From positions 1 through 35,271 of the forward strand of contig CACZUZ010000025.1 of the NCBI GenBank assembly GCA_902784465.1: DNA of 35,271 nucleotides, read 5' to 3'. The number at the start of each line of letters is the position of its first letter. The first letter of the stretch is position 1. This DNA is from an uncultured Bacteroidota bacterium. Lineage in GTDB: Bacteria > Bacteroidota > Bacteroidia > Bacteroidales > P3. Below are positions 1-8,253 of the stretch, piece after piece. The notes under the pieces are model-generated. The model had not been told where the DNA came from. It worked only from the letters and a program-made list of their open reading frames with translations, and ran no database searches. Both the position numbers and the translations under genes were made by a program.

Positions 1-1180
1 CGGAGAAGAACTTGATGCTCTCCGACTTCGACTCTATCAGTCGCAGGATGGCACGGCCAAGGGTGCTCTTGCCGCAGCCCGACTCGCCGACAAGTCCCAA
101 GGTCTCGTCTCTGTAGAGGTCGAAACTGATGCCATCAACAGCCTTCAATTTCTGTAGCGGCCGACCCAAGAAACTCTTTTTCAACACATACTCCACATTG
201 AGATTGCGAACCGACAACAATGGTTTGCTGGATGCTGTCGAATCCTTCACAGGCTCTCCTGTCGTCAATACGCTCTCCTCATCGTTCTTTTTGACCTCTT
301 CCAACGCCTCTGAAACAGCATCCCCAGACAATTCTTTACAAGTCAAACCTTCTTGCTCATTTTCAGAAAGGTAATCACTTACCGTAGGGAGCCGGCGAGG
401 TTTACCCTCCAAGGGCGGTCGACAGGCGAGAAGCCCTCTCGTGTATGGATGCTGGGGATTGTGAAGAATGTCGCCTGCATCTCCCTGCTCCACCACCTTC
501 CCACGGTACATCACCATGATGCGGTCTGCCACTTGGGCAATTACACCCAAGTCATGGGTGATGAAGATAATGCTGGTGCCATATTTCTGCTGCAACTGCT
601 TCAACAGCTCGAGGATGGTCTTCTGCACGGTGACATCGATGGCGGTGGTGGGCTCGTCGGCAATGATGATATCGGGGTGGTTGATAAGGGCCATGGCTAT
701 CATCACACGCTGCTTCTGGCCTCCACTCAACTCATGAGGATAGCTGTCGAATATTTTCTCCGGACGCGGAAGCTTCACCTCCTTGAACAAATCGATAACT
801 TTTTCTCTATCATCTTTTTTAGAGACCTTATCCATTCCTTTCGCCCTATGAGCCTCCATCATCTCCACCACCTGGTTTCCACATTTCTGCACAGGGTTGA
901 GCGAGGTCATCGGTTCCTGGAAAATCATACTGATTCTCTTCCCTCTCAGCTCCTGCATCTGCCTGTCGTCAAGAGTCAAGAGCTCGTTGTCGTACAGCAA
1001 GGCACTGCCTTTTACTGTGGCCGACAAGGGCAGCAGTCCCATCAGCGCCAGCGTGCTGACACTCTTCCCACTGCCGCTTTCGCCCACGATGCCAAGCGTC
1101 TCACCCCGTCGCAGCGTGTAGGTCAAGTTCTCCACTACCGTGCGACTGCCGAATGAGACTGTCAGTCCCCTGACTTCCAT
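1..1180 (-). CDS. Dipeptide/oligopeptide-type ABC transporter, fused double ATP-binding subunit (3' end outside window)
   Basis: This is a cytoplasmic ATPase subunit that would power an importer of the peptide/nickel (Dpp/Opp) class. The frame is open from the ATG at 1180 to the window edge (393 codons), so the stop lies outside. The first nucleotide-binding domain is complete: Walker A GESGSGKS at about residues 35-45, the Q-loop in SMIFQEPMTSLNP, the signature LSGGQKQR, Walker B IIIADEPTTAID and the switch histidine in FITHDLG. A charged linker follows. A second domain then begins and reaches its own Walker A, GESGCGKSTLGRAILR, before the sequence ends. Two ATPases in one chain resemble YejF or GsiA rather than separate DppD/DppF. 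No permease or binding-protein gene is visible, so the substrate cannot be assigned. Confidence 0.93.
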   Translation of the reverse strand, partial: MEVRGLTVSFGSRTVVENLTYTLRRGETLGIVGESGSGKSVSTLALMGLLPLSATVKGSALLYDNELLTLDDRQMQELRGKRISMIFQEPMTSLNPVQKCGNQVVEMMEAHRAKGMDKVSKKDDREKVIDLFKEVKLPRPEKIFDSYPHELSGGQKQRVMIAMALINHPDIIIADEPTTAIDVTVQKTILELLKQLQQKYGTSIIFITHDLGVIAQVADRIMVMYRGKVVEQGDAGDILHNPQHPYTRGLLACRPPLEGKPRRLPTVSDYLSENEQEGLTCKELSGDAVSEALEEVKKNDEESVLTTGEPVKDSTASSKPLLSVRNLNVEYVLKKSFLGRPLQKLKAVDGISFDLYRDETLGLVGESGCGKSTLGRAILRLIESKSESIKFFS

Positions 1181-1290
1181 TATTGTGTCGTCCTTTTTCA
1201 TATAAATATAACGACGATTAGCATATTAAATTATATGCTTCAATAATAATAGTTCAACATCGAAAAACGATAGCTTTTTTGACAAAGCGA

Positions 1291-1303
1291 TGCAAAAAAG
1301 TTT
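1291..1303 (-). promoter_or_regulatory. Putative promoter of the ABC ATPase gene
   Basis: Read on the minus strand this is AAACTTTTTTGCA followed by TCGCTTTG. It shares the TTTGCATCGCTTT context of the rocD and dsbD promoters but lacks a perfect TA in the -7 box. It lies about 110 nt upstream of the ATG. Confidence 0.4.
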
Positions 1304-1322
1304 TTTATTTCAAAAAAAAACG

Positions 1323-1331
1323 TATATTTGC
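1323..1331 (+). promoter_or_regulatory. Bacteroidetes -7 promoter element for rocD
   Basis: TATATTTGC fits TAnnTTTG and is followed by ATCGCTTTT. It lies 44 nt before the ATG at 1375, a normal leader length. Confidence 0.7.
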
Positions 1332-1374
1332 ATCGCTTTTTAAACGATAAAACATACTTAAAATTAGCATAAAT

Positions 1375-2595
1375 ATGACGAAATCAGAGCAATTCATGGA
1401 AATGGAAGCCAAATACGGCGCCCATAATTATCATCCACTTCCCGTTGTCCTTGCTAAAGGCGAAGGTGCTTTTGTGTGGGATTGCGAGGGCAAAAAGTAC
1501 TTCGACTTCCTGTCGGCCTACTCCGCCGTCAACCAAGGTCATTGCCACCCCAAGATTGTCAAGGCTATGTGCGACCAGGCTCACGAGCTCACCCTCAGCA
1601 GCCGCGCCTTCTATAACAACTGCCTCGGCGAATGGGAGAAATACGTAACCGAATACTTTGGCTATGAGAAAGTTCTGCCAATGAACACCGGTGCCGAAGC
1701 CGATGAGACCGCTCTGAAGCTCGCACGCCGCTGGGGTGTTGTCAAGAAAGGCATCCCCAACGACGAGGTTATGATTGTCTGCTGCGAAGGCAACTTCCAC
1801 GGCCGTACCATCACCATCATCACCATGAGCAACGACCCCGAGAGCTACGCCAACTATGGCCCCATGACCCCCGGTTTCCTCCGCATCCCCTACAACGATG
1901 CCGACGCACTGGAGAAATGCCTCGCCGAACACCACGACAAGGTCGCTGGCTTCCTCCTCGAGCCCATACAGGGCGAGGCCGGTGTCTATGTGCCCGATGA
2001 TGGCTACCTCAAGAAATGCTACGACATCTGCAAGAAATACAACGTCCTCTTCATGGCCGACGAGGTACAGAGCGGTATCGCCCGTACCGGACGCATGCTG
2101 GCATGCGACCATGAGAATGTACGTCCCGACATCCTCATCCTTGGCAAGGCTCTCGGTGGCGGCGTAATGCCCGTCAGCGCCGTCCTCGCCGACGATGACA
2201 TCATGCTGAATATCAAGCCTGGCGAGCATGGCTCCACCTTCGGCGGCAACCCCATAGCTGCCAAGGTCTCCATCGCTGCCCTCCAGGTCATCAAAGAGGA
2301 ACACCTCATGGAGAACGCCGAGCGTCTCGGCAAAATCTTCCGCGAGGAGATGAGCAACTTCAAGAGCCCGATGATTGAGAAAGTGCGCGGCAAGGGTCTG
2401 CTCAACGCCATCATCATCAAGCCCCACAACGGCAAAGAGGCATGGGACGTCTGCCTGAAGATGCGCGACCTCGGCGTGCTGGCTAAACCTACCCACCAGC
2501 ACATCATCCGCTTCGCTCCTCCGCTGTGCATCACCGAGGAACAGCTCCGCGAAGCTATGGAACTCATCAAGAAGGCCATCGCCTCCTTCGAGTAA
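1375..2595 (+). CDS. rocD: Ornithine--oxo-acid aminotransferase
   Basis: A PLP-dependent class III aminotransferase predicted to transfer the delta-amino group of ornithine to 2-oxoglutarate, giving glutamate semialdehyde in arginine/proline metabolism. It acts in the cytoplasm. The 406-residue length is normal for the family. Visible family motifs include [12 protein letters not shown] near the N-terminus, [15 protein letters not shown] (cofactor phosphate region), EGNFHGRT, the aspartate of FMADEVQSG, and the Schiff-base lysine K258 in ILGKALGGG. The C-terminal [12 protein letters not shown] is also typical of ornithine aminotransferase. The gene has its own promoter and is followed by an intrinsic terminator. 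Nothing is unusual; acetylornithine aminotransferase is the main alternative, but the N-terminal motif fits RocD better. Confidence 0.93.
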   Translation: MTKSEQFMEMEAKYGAHNYHPLPVVLAKGEGAFVWDCEGKKYFDFLSAYSAVNQGHCHPKIVKAMCDQAHELTLSSRAFYNNCLGEWEKYVTEYFGYEKVLPMNTGAEADETALKLARRWGVVKKGIPNDEVMIVCCEGNFHGRTITIITMSNDPESYANYGPMTPGFLRIPYNDADALEKCLAEHHDKVAGFLLEPIQGEAGVYVPDDGYLKKCYDICKKYNVLFMADEVQSGIARTGRMLACDHENVRPDILILGKALGGGVMPVSAVLADDDIMLNIKPGEHGSTFGGNPIAAKVSIAALQVIKEEHLMENAERLGKIFREEMSNFKSPMIEKVRGKGLLNAIIIKPHNGKEAWDVCLKMRDLGVLAKPTHQHIIRFAPPLCITEEQLREAMELIKKAIASFE

Positions 2596-2644
2596 TCAAA
2601 AGAATGGTTCGTTGTTTAACCATATCGTGCTTGTTGTTTTCATG

Positions 2645-2673
2645 GGTCGTCGCGCGAGCGGCGACCTTTTTTT
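2645..2673 (+). terminator. Rho-independent terminator after rocD, directly before the fucosidase start
   Basis: The arms GGTCGTCGC and GCGGCGACC (one G-U pair) enclose a 4-nt loop and are followed by seven T. The T-run ends 14 nt before the fucosidase ATG, so the element could also act as an attenuator for that gene. Confidence 0.8.
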
Positions 2674-2686
2674 AATCCCATTCAAC

Positions 2687-4072
2687 ATGAAAAAATCGAT
2701 TCTTACCATTTTAGTATTCCTCCTTTCGTGCAAACTCTCGACTGCCTTTGCACAGGTCGAGCTGGGTGGAGCCATAGAGAAAGCACCCGCCCCTACACCC
2801 ACAATAGTTCGCGACTACACCGATGAGCAACGCGATGAAACCGACCCCATCATCCTCAACCGCCTCGAGGAATGGAAAGACCTCAAGTTCGGCTTCATGG
2901 TCCATTGGGGCATCTACGCCCAGTGGGCCACCGTCGAGTCGTGGAGCATCTGCAGCGAGCCATGGATTACCAGCCGCGGCGTGGGCTATGAAGAGTACAA
3001 ACGCAAATACCAGGAACTCAACACCACATTCAATCCCAAAGGCTTCAGCCCCTCGAAATGGGCACGTGCCGCCGCCAGTGCAGGCATGAAGTACTTCGTC
3101 TTCACCACCAAACACCACGATGGATTCTGCCTCTACGACACCTACGAAACAACCTACTCGACAACCAACAGCAGCTGTCCCTTCTTCAAAAACAAGTACA
3201 GCGACATCACTCGCGCACTGACCGACGCCTTCCGCGAACAGGGAATGTGGATTGGCTACTACTTCTCAAAGCCCGACTGGCACTGTCCCGACTACTGGGC
3301 TCCCGAATGGGCCACTCCCGACCGTAACGTCAACTACTCCATCGCCGACAACCAGGCGCGGTGGAAAAAATACTGCGACTTCACCTTCAACCAGATACGC
3401 GAGCTCACCCACAACTACGGCGACCTCGACATCCTCTGGCTCGACGGTGGCTGGATCCGCCCCGAATGGAGCGTCAACGACGAGAGCCGTCCCTGGCTGG
3501 GATGCAGCGGCCAGATTCAGGACATCAATATGCCACGCATCGCACGCATGGCACGCGACAACAACCCCGACCTCCTCATTGTAGACCGCAGCGTGGGCGG
3601 CAAGTATGAAAACTACCGCACCCCCGAGAAGCAAATACCCGACGAGCCTCTCCCCTACCCCTGGGAGACATGCATGACCATGGGCGACAGCTGGTCGTAT
3701 GTCAACAACGACAACTACAAGTCCACCAACCAGCTGATACACATGCTCTGCGACATTGTAGCCAAAGGCGGCAACCTGCTCCTCAACGTTGGCCCCAACG
3801 CCAACGGCGAAATCCCAGAGCCATGCCTGCTGCGTATGGAGGAGATTGGCGAATGGCTCAAAGCCAACGGTGAAGCCATCTACGGCACACGTCCACTCAA
3901 GCCATACGCCAAGAACAACGTGCGCTACACCCAAAGCAAGGATGGAATGCATCGCTACATCATCTATCTCCTCGACGAAGGCGTCAATCCCCCCTCGCGC
4001 ATCGAAGTCGACGGTCTCGTCTACCGCATCAAGAAGAAGACCAAGCACGCCGTCATCGCCGAAATGTTCTAA
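2687..4072 (+). CDS. Secreted alpha-L-fucosidase, glycoside hydrolase family 29
   Basis: Predicted to remove alpha-linked L-fucose from host or plant glycans outside the cytoplasm. The start at 2687 is preferred over an upstream in-frame ATG at 2612 because it gives a clean signal sequence (MKKSILTILVFLLSC) and falls after the rocD terminator. Processing is ambiguous: Cys15 could be a lipidation site (FLLSC), or signal peptidase I could cut after AFA at residue 22. GH29 features are clear: KFGFMVHWGIYAQW near residue 70, FTTKHHDGFCLYD, and the nucleophile Asp253 in WLDGGW. A late GNLLLNVGPNANGEI segment is also typical. At 461 residues it is of normal length. No promoter is obvious between rocD and this gene, so expression may come from read-through. 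Confidence 0.93.
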   Translation: MKKSILTILVFLLSCKLSTAFAQVELGGAIEKAPAPTPTIVRDYTDEQRDETDPIILNRLEEWKDLKFGFMVHWGIYAQWATVESWSICSEPWITSRGVGYEEYKRKYQELNTTFNPKGFSPSKWARAAASAGMKYFVFTTKHHDGFCLYDTYETTYSTTNSSCPFFKNKYSDITRALTDAFREQGMWIGYYFSKPDWHCPDYWAPEWATPDRNVNYSIADNQARWKKYCDFTFNQIRELTHNYGDLDILWLDGGWIRPEWSVNDESRPWLGCSGQIQDINMPRIARMARDNNPDLLIVDRSVGGKYENYRTPEKQIPDEPLPYPWETCMTMGDSWSYVNNDNYKSTNQLIHMLCDIVAKGGNLLLNVGPNANGEIPEPCLLRMEEIGEWLKANGEAIYGTRPLKPYAKNNVRYTQSKDGMHRYIIYLLDEGVNPPSRIEVDGLVYRIKKKTKHAVIAEMF

Positions 4073-4088
4073 AAAACCTAACCGTCCC

Positions 4089-4285
4089 AACCACCCACCC
4101 AACTGTCCCAACCGCCCACCCAACTGTCCCAACCGCCCACCGAAACAACAGCCCACCACCCACCGAAACAACAGCCCACCAAAACATCCCATCCGCCACC
4201 ACCCAACCCTACACCACCCAATCACCACCCACCAAAACGCCCTGCCTCCACCACCCAACCGCCCACCGAAACGCCCTGCCTCCGC
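4089..4285 (+). repeat. C-rich degenerate tandem repeats in the 368-nt gap between the fucosidase and transposase-like genes
   Basis: Two adjacent 21-nt units (4089-4109 and 4110-4130, core CCCACCCAACTGTCCC) run into a partial third. A CGAAACAACAGCCCACC unit then occurs at 4141 and 4164, and AAACGCCCTGCCTCC occurs twice near 4234 and 4270. The plus strand is almost free of G. The minus strand therefore carries closely spaced GGG runs that fit a G-quadruplex pattern. No protein-coding gene is supported here. Confidence 0.85.
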
Positions 4286-4440
4286 TGGGTTGTTTCCATC
4301 CCTTCCTCCCTCCCCTTGCTGTGTGGCCAACTCTTCCCTATGTTCCTCCTTTTTCGTTTGGCCCTTTCCACCCGATATCGTTTCCCCGTTAATACTCTCC
4401 CTTCCTTCCCCTCTCATCCAGAAACACGATAAAACAAGCG

Positions 4441-5802
4441 ATGCAAGACTCACCATACCGCCCGCACAACCCAGGTCATGATTATCACGGCAAAGGCACC
4501 TACCTAATAACGCTGGTTGTTAGCGGCCGTCGACCTCTGCTATCGAGCTTCTCGACCGATATCGGTCGAGAAGACCTCATCGTCCAGCAGCCCGCCCCTT
4601 TTGGCCAGCCTTTCCCCCTCGCCCAGCCCTCCCAGCCCTCCCCTTTTGGCCAGCCTTTCCCCCTCGCCCAGCCCTCCCATCCCGCCCCCCTCGCCTCCCT
4701 TGCCCATCCCGCCTCCCTCGCCCAGATGCAGTCCGCAAGGACTGCTGCCACCTCGCCACTGACAGGACAACAGCTGCTGCATCTCTCTCCCATGGGCGAA
4801 TTTGTGAAGCAGGCATGGGAGGATATTCCCGCCCTACAGCTGAAACATGGCAACAAAGTAGCCGTCCATGCTTGTATTTGCATGCCAGACCATTTCCACG
4901 GTGTCATCGAAATAATAGAACCCATGCAATGGAGCCTTGGAGACATACTCCAAGCCTTCAAGGCTCATTGCACCCATTATTGGCAGCAGCAAATGGGGCT
5001 GGCGCCCTCATCAGATCGACCGATCTCGGTCGATCTGGACCGGCCAGACATCCCCGACTGGCTACGCCAAAAAGCTCTCGTCCACCGGTCGGAGGGCTCT
5101 TTCATTCGCAACCTCTCTCCCAAGCAAAGACAGCAATACTACGCCCTTTCGGGATATGAACGGCTCCATCTCTTCGACGACAACTACGACGACACCATCT
5201 GTCTCGACAGTCGTCACCGCGAAGCCATGATACGGTACGTGGTCGACAATCCCCGACGTGCCATTCTCCGCCGCCTTTTGCCCGATTTCATGCGCCGCTG
5301 TCACCACCTCAAGGTTGGCAATCGCAGCTACGGTGCCTTCGGCAACATATTCCTTCTCCGTTGGGCCAACAAGATTCAAGTGCAATGCCACCGCAAGCAC
5401 CCTTTGACCAGGGAACCGTATGAGACAACAGCCGAATACTCCCGTCTGTGGAGCCAATGGATCAAAGCCATCCTCGGCGGACAGACAGTGATTGTCACGC
5501 CCGGCATCTCTCGCGGAGAGCAACGGATAAAGAACGAGTGCCTCGCCAAGCACTATCCGCTAATCCACATCCAGAAAGAACCCATCGGCCACTACTGGAA
5601 ACCCGAGCACAGCCGCTTCGAATCCTGCTCCAACGGCAGCCTACTCATACTAGCCCCCTGGCATCTTGACCAAATGGACGGCGTCTCTGGCGTACCCTCC
5701 GCCACCGACTACAGCCGTTTCCACAACCTCAACAACTTAGCAGCCGAGTTGTGCGCCTTCACAGGCCAAGCCACAATAGTCCGTCATGACGACAGAACAT
5801 GA
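4441..5802 (+). CDS. HUH-type (Y1) transposase-like protein of the RAYT kind, with an extra C-terminal domain
   Basis: A single-strand DNA endonuclease related to IS200/IS605 transposases and REP-associated tyrosine transposases. The N-terminus (GHDYHGKGTYLITLVV) is the usual opening beta-strand. The HUH motif is MPDHFHGVIEI, with His151 and His153. The candidate nucleophile is Tyr266 in RYVVDNPRRAIL, the YxxxNP context common in RAYTs. Residues 50-95 are a Pro/Gln/Ala-rich insertion coded by a 45-nt repeat, and two palindromes lie within the coding sequence. Residues from about 310 to 453 form an additional domain with GNIFLLRW, VIVTPGISRGEQRIKNE and GSLLILAPW. Its alternating beta/alpha look suggests a Rossmann-like fold, possibly DprA/LOG-like; this is inference. 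No flanking terminal repeats are seen, so it is probably a single-copy domesticated gene rather than an insertion sequence. Confidence 0.85.
   Translation: MQDSPYRPHNPGHDYHGKGTYLITLVVSGRRPLLSSFSTDIGREDLIVQQPAPFGQPFPLAQPSQPSPFGQPFPLAQPSHPAPLASLAHPASLAQMQSARTAATSPLTGQQLLHLSPMGEFVKQAWEDIPALQLKHGNKVAVHACICMPDHFHGVIEIIEPMQWSLGDILQAFKAHCTHYWQQQMGLAPSSDRPISVDLDRPDIPDWLRQKALVHRSEGSFIRNLSPKQRQQYYALSGYERLHLFDDNYDDTICLDSRHREAMIRYVVDNPRRAILRRLLPDFMRRCHHLKVGNRSYGAFGNIFLLRWANKIQVQCHRKHPLTREPYETTAEYSRLWSQWIKAILGGQTVIVTPGISRGEQRIKNECLAKHYPLIHIQKEPIGHYWKPEHSRFESCSNGSLLILAPWHLDQMDGVSGVPSATDYSRFHNLNNLAAELCAFTGQATIVRHDDRT
4548..4573. repeat. REP-like palindrome 1 inside the RAYT gene
   Basis: A 26-nt palindrome: 12-nt arm CTTCTCGACCGA, spacer TA, arm TCGGTCGAGAAG. 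It shares the core TCGACCGA-NN-TCGGTCGA (arms 7-8 nt) with a second element in the same gene at 5012, but is read in a different frame (F-S-T-D-I-G-R-E). Confidence 0.85.
4595..4679 (+). repeat. In-frame 45-nt direct repeat coding a Pro-rich linker
   Basis: Two identical 40-nt copies at 4595-4634 and 4640-4679, starting CCCCTTTTGGCCAGCC, are offset by 45 nt. They encode 15-residue units containing PFGQPFPLAQPS. A more degenerate Pro/Ala/Leu stretch continues to about 4725. Confidence 0.9.
5012..5037. repeat. REP-like palindrome 2 inside the RAYT gene
   Basis: The arms CAGATCGACCGA and TCGGTCGATCTG are separated by TC. The architecture (12 + 2 + 12) and central core match palindrome 1, but the coding frame differs (S-D-R-P-I-S-V-D). 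Confidence 0.85.
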
Positions 5803-5896
5803 TAAAACCCTTTGAACCAACTCCTTGAGTATTTAGAAAAGATATGTGCTATGCGTGGACGAAGTACCGACTCGACAAAAATATACCACGTATTCA

Positions 5897-7873
5897 CTAC
5901 CGTATGATTACAACCTTTCGAGCCGGGTAGCTGCCTATCTTGACAAGATATGTACCTGAGACCGGCACGTCAAACCGCAGTGACTGATAGTCGTCTTGTT
6001 TAGTTGCCAAGAGTCGTCCATCTATGTCGTACAACCAGACTCGATTTCCTTCTGCACCATCCACAACAATCTGTCTGTTACTGGCATAAACTTTGACATT
6101 GATTGTTTCCGCCTCGTTTACGCCAACATATAGGGTATCGTGGATATATAGTGTATCGTAGATAAATTGCGGCAAATAGATTGTGTCGTGTAACAATATC
6201 GTATCGTGTACAGATAGCCACAATGTATCGACTATCGTGTCGTTCATTATCAAAATGGTTGTATCGTGGACTGTAACGAATATTGAATCGTAAAAATACT
6301 GTGGCAAATAGATTGTATCTAGGAGTGTCACGGTGTCGTGTACAGTGACAGACAGAGTATCTGTCAAGGTATCTGTTACAATCACATAAGATGTGTCATG
6401 AATAGGCATAACGACAGTGTCATAGATATAGATTGTATCCTGATAAGGTTCGCCGACTGCATAGAAGTATGCGGTTAGGGTGGTGTCGCAAACTACCGCA
6501 AATACGTATGGATTGTAAGTAGCGCCATTACTCCAATGCGAGAACTGGAATCCACTGTATGGTGCCGCCGTCAATGTGGCAACGGTTCCATATGTATAGC
6601 GGCCGCCACCAGACACACTTCCATAAACGATACTATCTGCAAAAACAGAGACGGTATGAGTGTCGATGGCAAAGTAGGCCGTCAGTGTCATATCTCCCGT
6701 AATCACGACGCTATGGCTACTTTCTGTGCTTCCATCACTCCATCGCTCAAAGAAATAATGCGGAGCAGTGGCAGTGGCTGTAACAACGATAGTGTCTAGA
6801 TAATCATATACTCCACCTCCTGCAACAATGCCTAATGAGGTGTTAAAGCTTTGCACAGTGAGCGAATACTGGTTTTTAACAAAAGAGGCACTTATTGATG
6901 AGTCCCCAGTAATAAACAGGGTGTCTTGACTGTTTGTGCTTCCATTGCTCCATTGTTGGAAATGGTATCCATAATTAGGCGTTGCCTTTACGACAACACT
7001 TGAATCACACCGAACATCATTGGAGTCTAAATCTTTTACTATGACAGCAGCTCCACGTTGAGGTTGTTCAGTAGAAACGTTCATCATTAATCCTACAGTA
7101 GGAACAGTATATTTATGTTGAGTCCCAAACCAGAAGGAATATGAATGGTAAGAGCCACAGGGAATAATGATATTGAGCGTATCAGGAGTACCTCCATAAA
7201 AACCACCACCATAAGAAGGTGCTGTTTCTGAGAGGAATATCAAAGAGTCCAATTGTGGGCAGTAAGTAAAAGTTCCATATCCAATACTCGAAACAGAACT
7301 ACCAAATATAATAGTTCTCAAACTATAACATTGAGAGAAAGCCGCATCCCCGATAGAGACAACAGAATTCGGAATCACGACTGAAACAAGACTGGTGTCT
7401 GCATCGAAGGCTTGCTTCCCTATGGTTGTTACAGATTCCCCAATAGTCAAGTCTGATAAATTGTGACATGCACAAAAAGAACACCAGCCAAGAGTTGTTA
7501 CAGAGTTCGGTATTGCCACTGATGCAAGATTTGAACAGGCACTAAAAGCTTCTTGTTTTATTTCTGTTATAGTAGTTGGCAATATGACAGTATCTACGTA
7601 ATATGAGTGATGGAATGCCTCGTATCCAATAGAGGTAACCGGATACCACACTCCATTATATTCCACACTGTCTGGGATAATTAAGGTACCCGCAATTGAT
7701 GTATCATAATTCGGCATACCATAAGTTTTAAATGTCGCTTCGGCTTCACCGTTTACAATCTGGAAATACACTGTATGGTTGCTCGGTGTAACTGCGGTAA
7801 AGGTCTGACCATGTACATTAGATAACAAAGAGAACAATGAAATCAGTAGTGTTATAGTTGCGTTGCGTGTCAT
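5897..7873 (-). CDS. BspA-like leucine-rich-repeat surface protein with T9SS C-terminal sorting domain
   Basis: A predicted cell-surface or secreted adhesin. An N-terminal signal peptide ends near VHGQ. LRR_5/BspA repeats span about residues 70-230 (pattern ...IPNSVTTLG...AF..C..L). Three beta-rich bacterial repeats then cover about 255-475, each with W(S)(N/D)GST...GD..L.AYF, resembling InlB B-type repeats. Residues about 480-580 are a stalk built from repeated H-D-T and D-T-I-Y-L-P-Q strings. The last 80 residues form a type A sorting domain ending YLVKIGSYPARKVVIIR, which would be removed on export through the T9SS. The coding sequence is AT-richer than its neighbours. A promoter lies 21 nt upstream of the ATG. 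Confidence 0.88.
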   Translation of the reverse strand: MTRNATITLLISLFSLLSNVHGQTFTAVTPSNHTVYFQIVNGEAEATFKTYGMPNYDTSIAGTLIIPDSVEYNGVWYPVTSIGYEAFHHSYYVDTVILPTTITEIKQEAFSACSNLASVAIPNSVTTLGWCSFCACHNLSDLTIGESVTTIGKQAFDADTSLVSVVIPNSVVSIGDAAFSQCYSLRTIIFGSSVSSIGYGTFTYCPQLDSLIFLSETAPSYGGGFYGGTPDTLNIIIPCGSYHSYSFWFGTQHKYTVPTVGLMMNVSTEQPQRGAAVIVKDLDSNDVRCDSSVVVKATPNYGYHFQQWSNGSTNSQDTLFITGDSSISASFVKNQYSLTVQSFNTSLGIVAGGGVYDYLDTIVVTATATAPHYFFERWSDGSTESSHSVVITGDMTLTAYFAIDTHTVSVFADSIVYGSVSGGGRYTYGTVATLTAAPYSGFQFSHWSNGATYNPYVFAVVCDTTLTAYFYAVGEPYQDTIYIYDTVVMPIHDTSYVIVTDTLTDTLSVTVHDTVTLLDTIYLPQYFYDSIFVTVHDTTILIMNDTIVDTLWLSVHDTILLHDTIYLPQFIYDTLYIHDTLYVGVNEAETINVKVYASNRQIVVDGAEGNRVWLYDIDGRLLATKQDDYQSLRFDVPVSGTYLVKIGSYPARKVVIIR

Positions 7874-7893
7874 ATAGATGATGTTTTTCAGAA

Positions 7894-7903
7894 TGCAAAA
7901 GTA
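7894..7903 (-). promoter_or_regulatory. Bacteroidetes -7 promoter element for the BspA-like gene
   Basis: TACTTTTGCA on the minus strand, 21 nt upstream of the start codon. The short distance implies a very short leader. Confidence 0.6.
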
Positions 7904-8033
7904 CGACTAATAATTAAACCGACAAAACCCAGAATGGCTCAAAGTCCCTACCTGATTAATGATCAATAAGTTAATCACTTATACCACTACACTTTATATT
8001 TATCACACAACCACAATAAACAGGTAGATGATG

Positions 8034-8064
8034 AAAAAAAAAGGACAACTCTGATGAGTTGTCC
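8034..8064 (-). terminator. Rho-independent terminator after tRNA-fMet
   Basis: On the minus strand GGACAACTC and GAGTTGTCC form a perfect 9-bp stem with a 4-nt loop, followed by at least eight T. Confidence 0.9.
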
Positions 8065-8071
8065 GTCTCGG

Positions 8072-8143
<72 letters not shown>

Positions 8144-8163
8144 CTATTTGTTTGAAATCGGTT

Positions 8164-8172
8164 GCAAAAGTA
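8164..8172 (-). promoter_or_regulatory. Promoter of the initiator tRNA
   Basis: TACTTTTGC on the minus strand, with TTTGG about 20 nt further upstream as a -33 element. It lies about 20 nt before the tRNA. Confidence 0.7.
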
Positions 8173-8217
8173 CACACTTTTGGGGAACTGACCAAATTTT
8201 TTTGAGCAAAAATAATA

Positions 8218-8253
8218 CCTGCTGCCGTAAATCATTGATTTACCGACAGCAGG
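8218..8253 (-). terminator. Likely terminator of dsbD
   Basis: Minus-strand arms CCTGCTG and CAGCAGG plus an inner GTAAATC/GATTTAC stem form a long, slightly bulged hairpin, followed by TATTATTTTTG. It sits between the dsbD stop and the tRNA promoter. Confidence 0.55.

Noticed and set aside
353-1156. Long plus-strand open frame over the ABC ATPase gene
   Set aside because: It is the antisense of a clear double-ATPase frame with Walker and signature motifs; its own translation has no recognisable domain.
3266-4456. 396-codon minus-strand open frame across the fucosidase and the C-rich repeats
   Set aside because: Gly/Val-rich antisense product of GC-rich coding DNA and G-rich repeat; the plus strand codes GH29 with catalytic motifs.
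4441-5802. Complete insertion sequence of the IS200/IS605 type
   Set aside because: The protein is much longer than TnpA, no tnpB or terminal hairpins with a target tetranucleotide were found, and the palindromes lie inside the gene.
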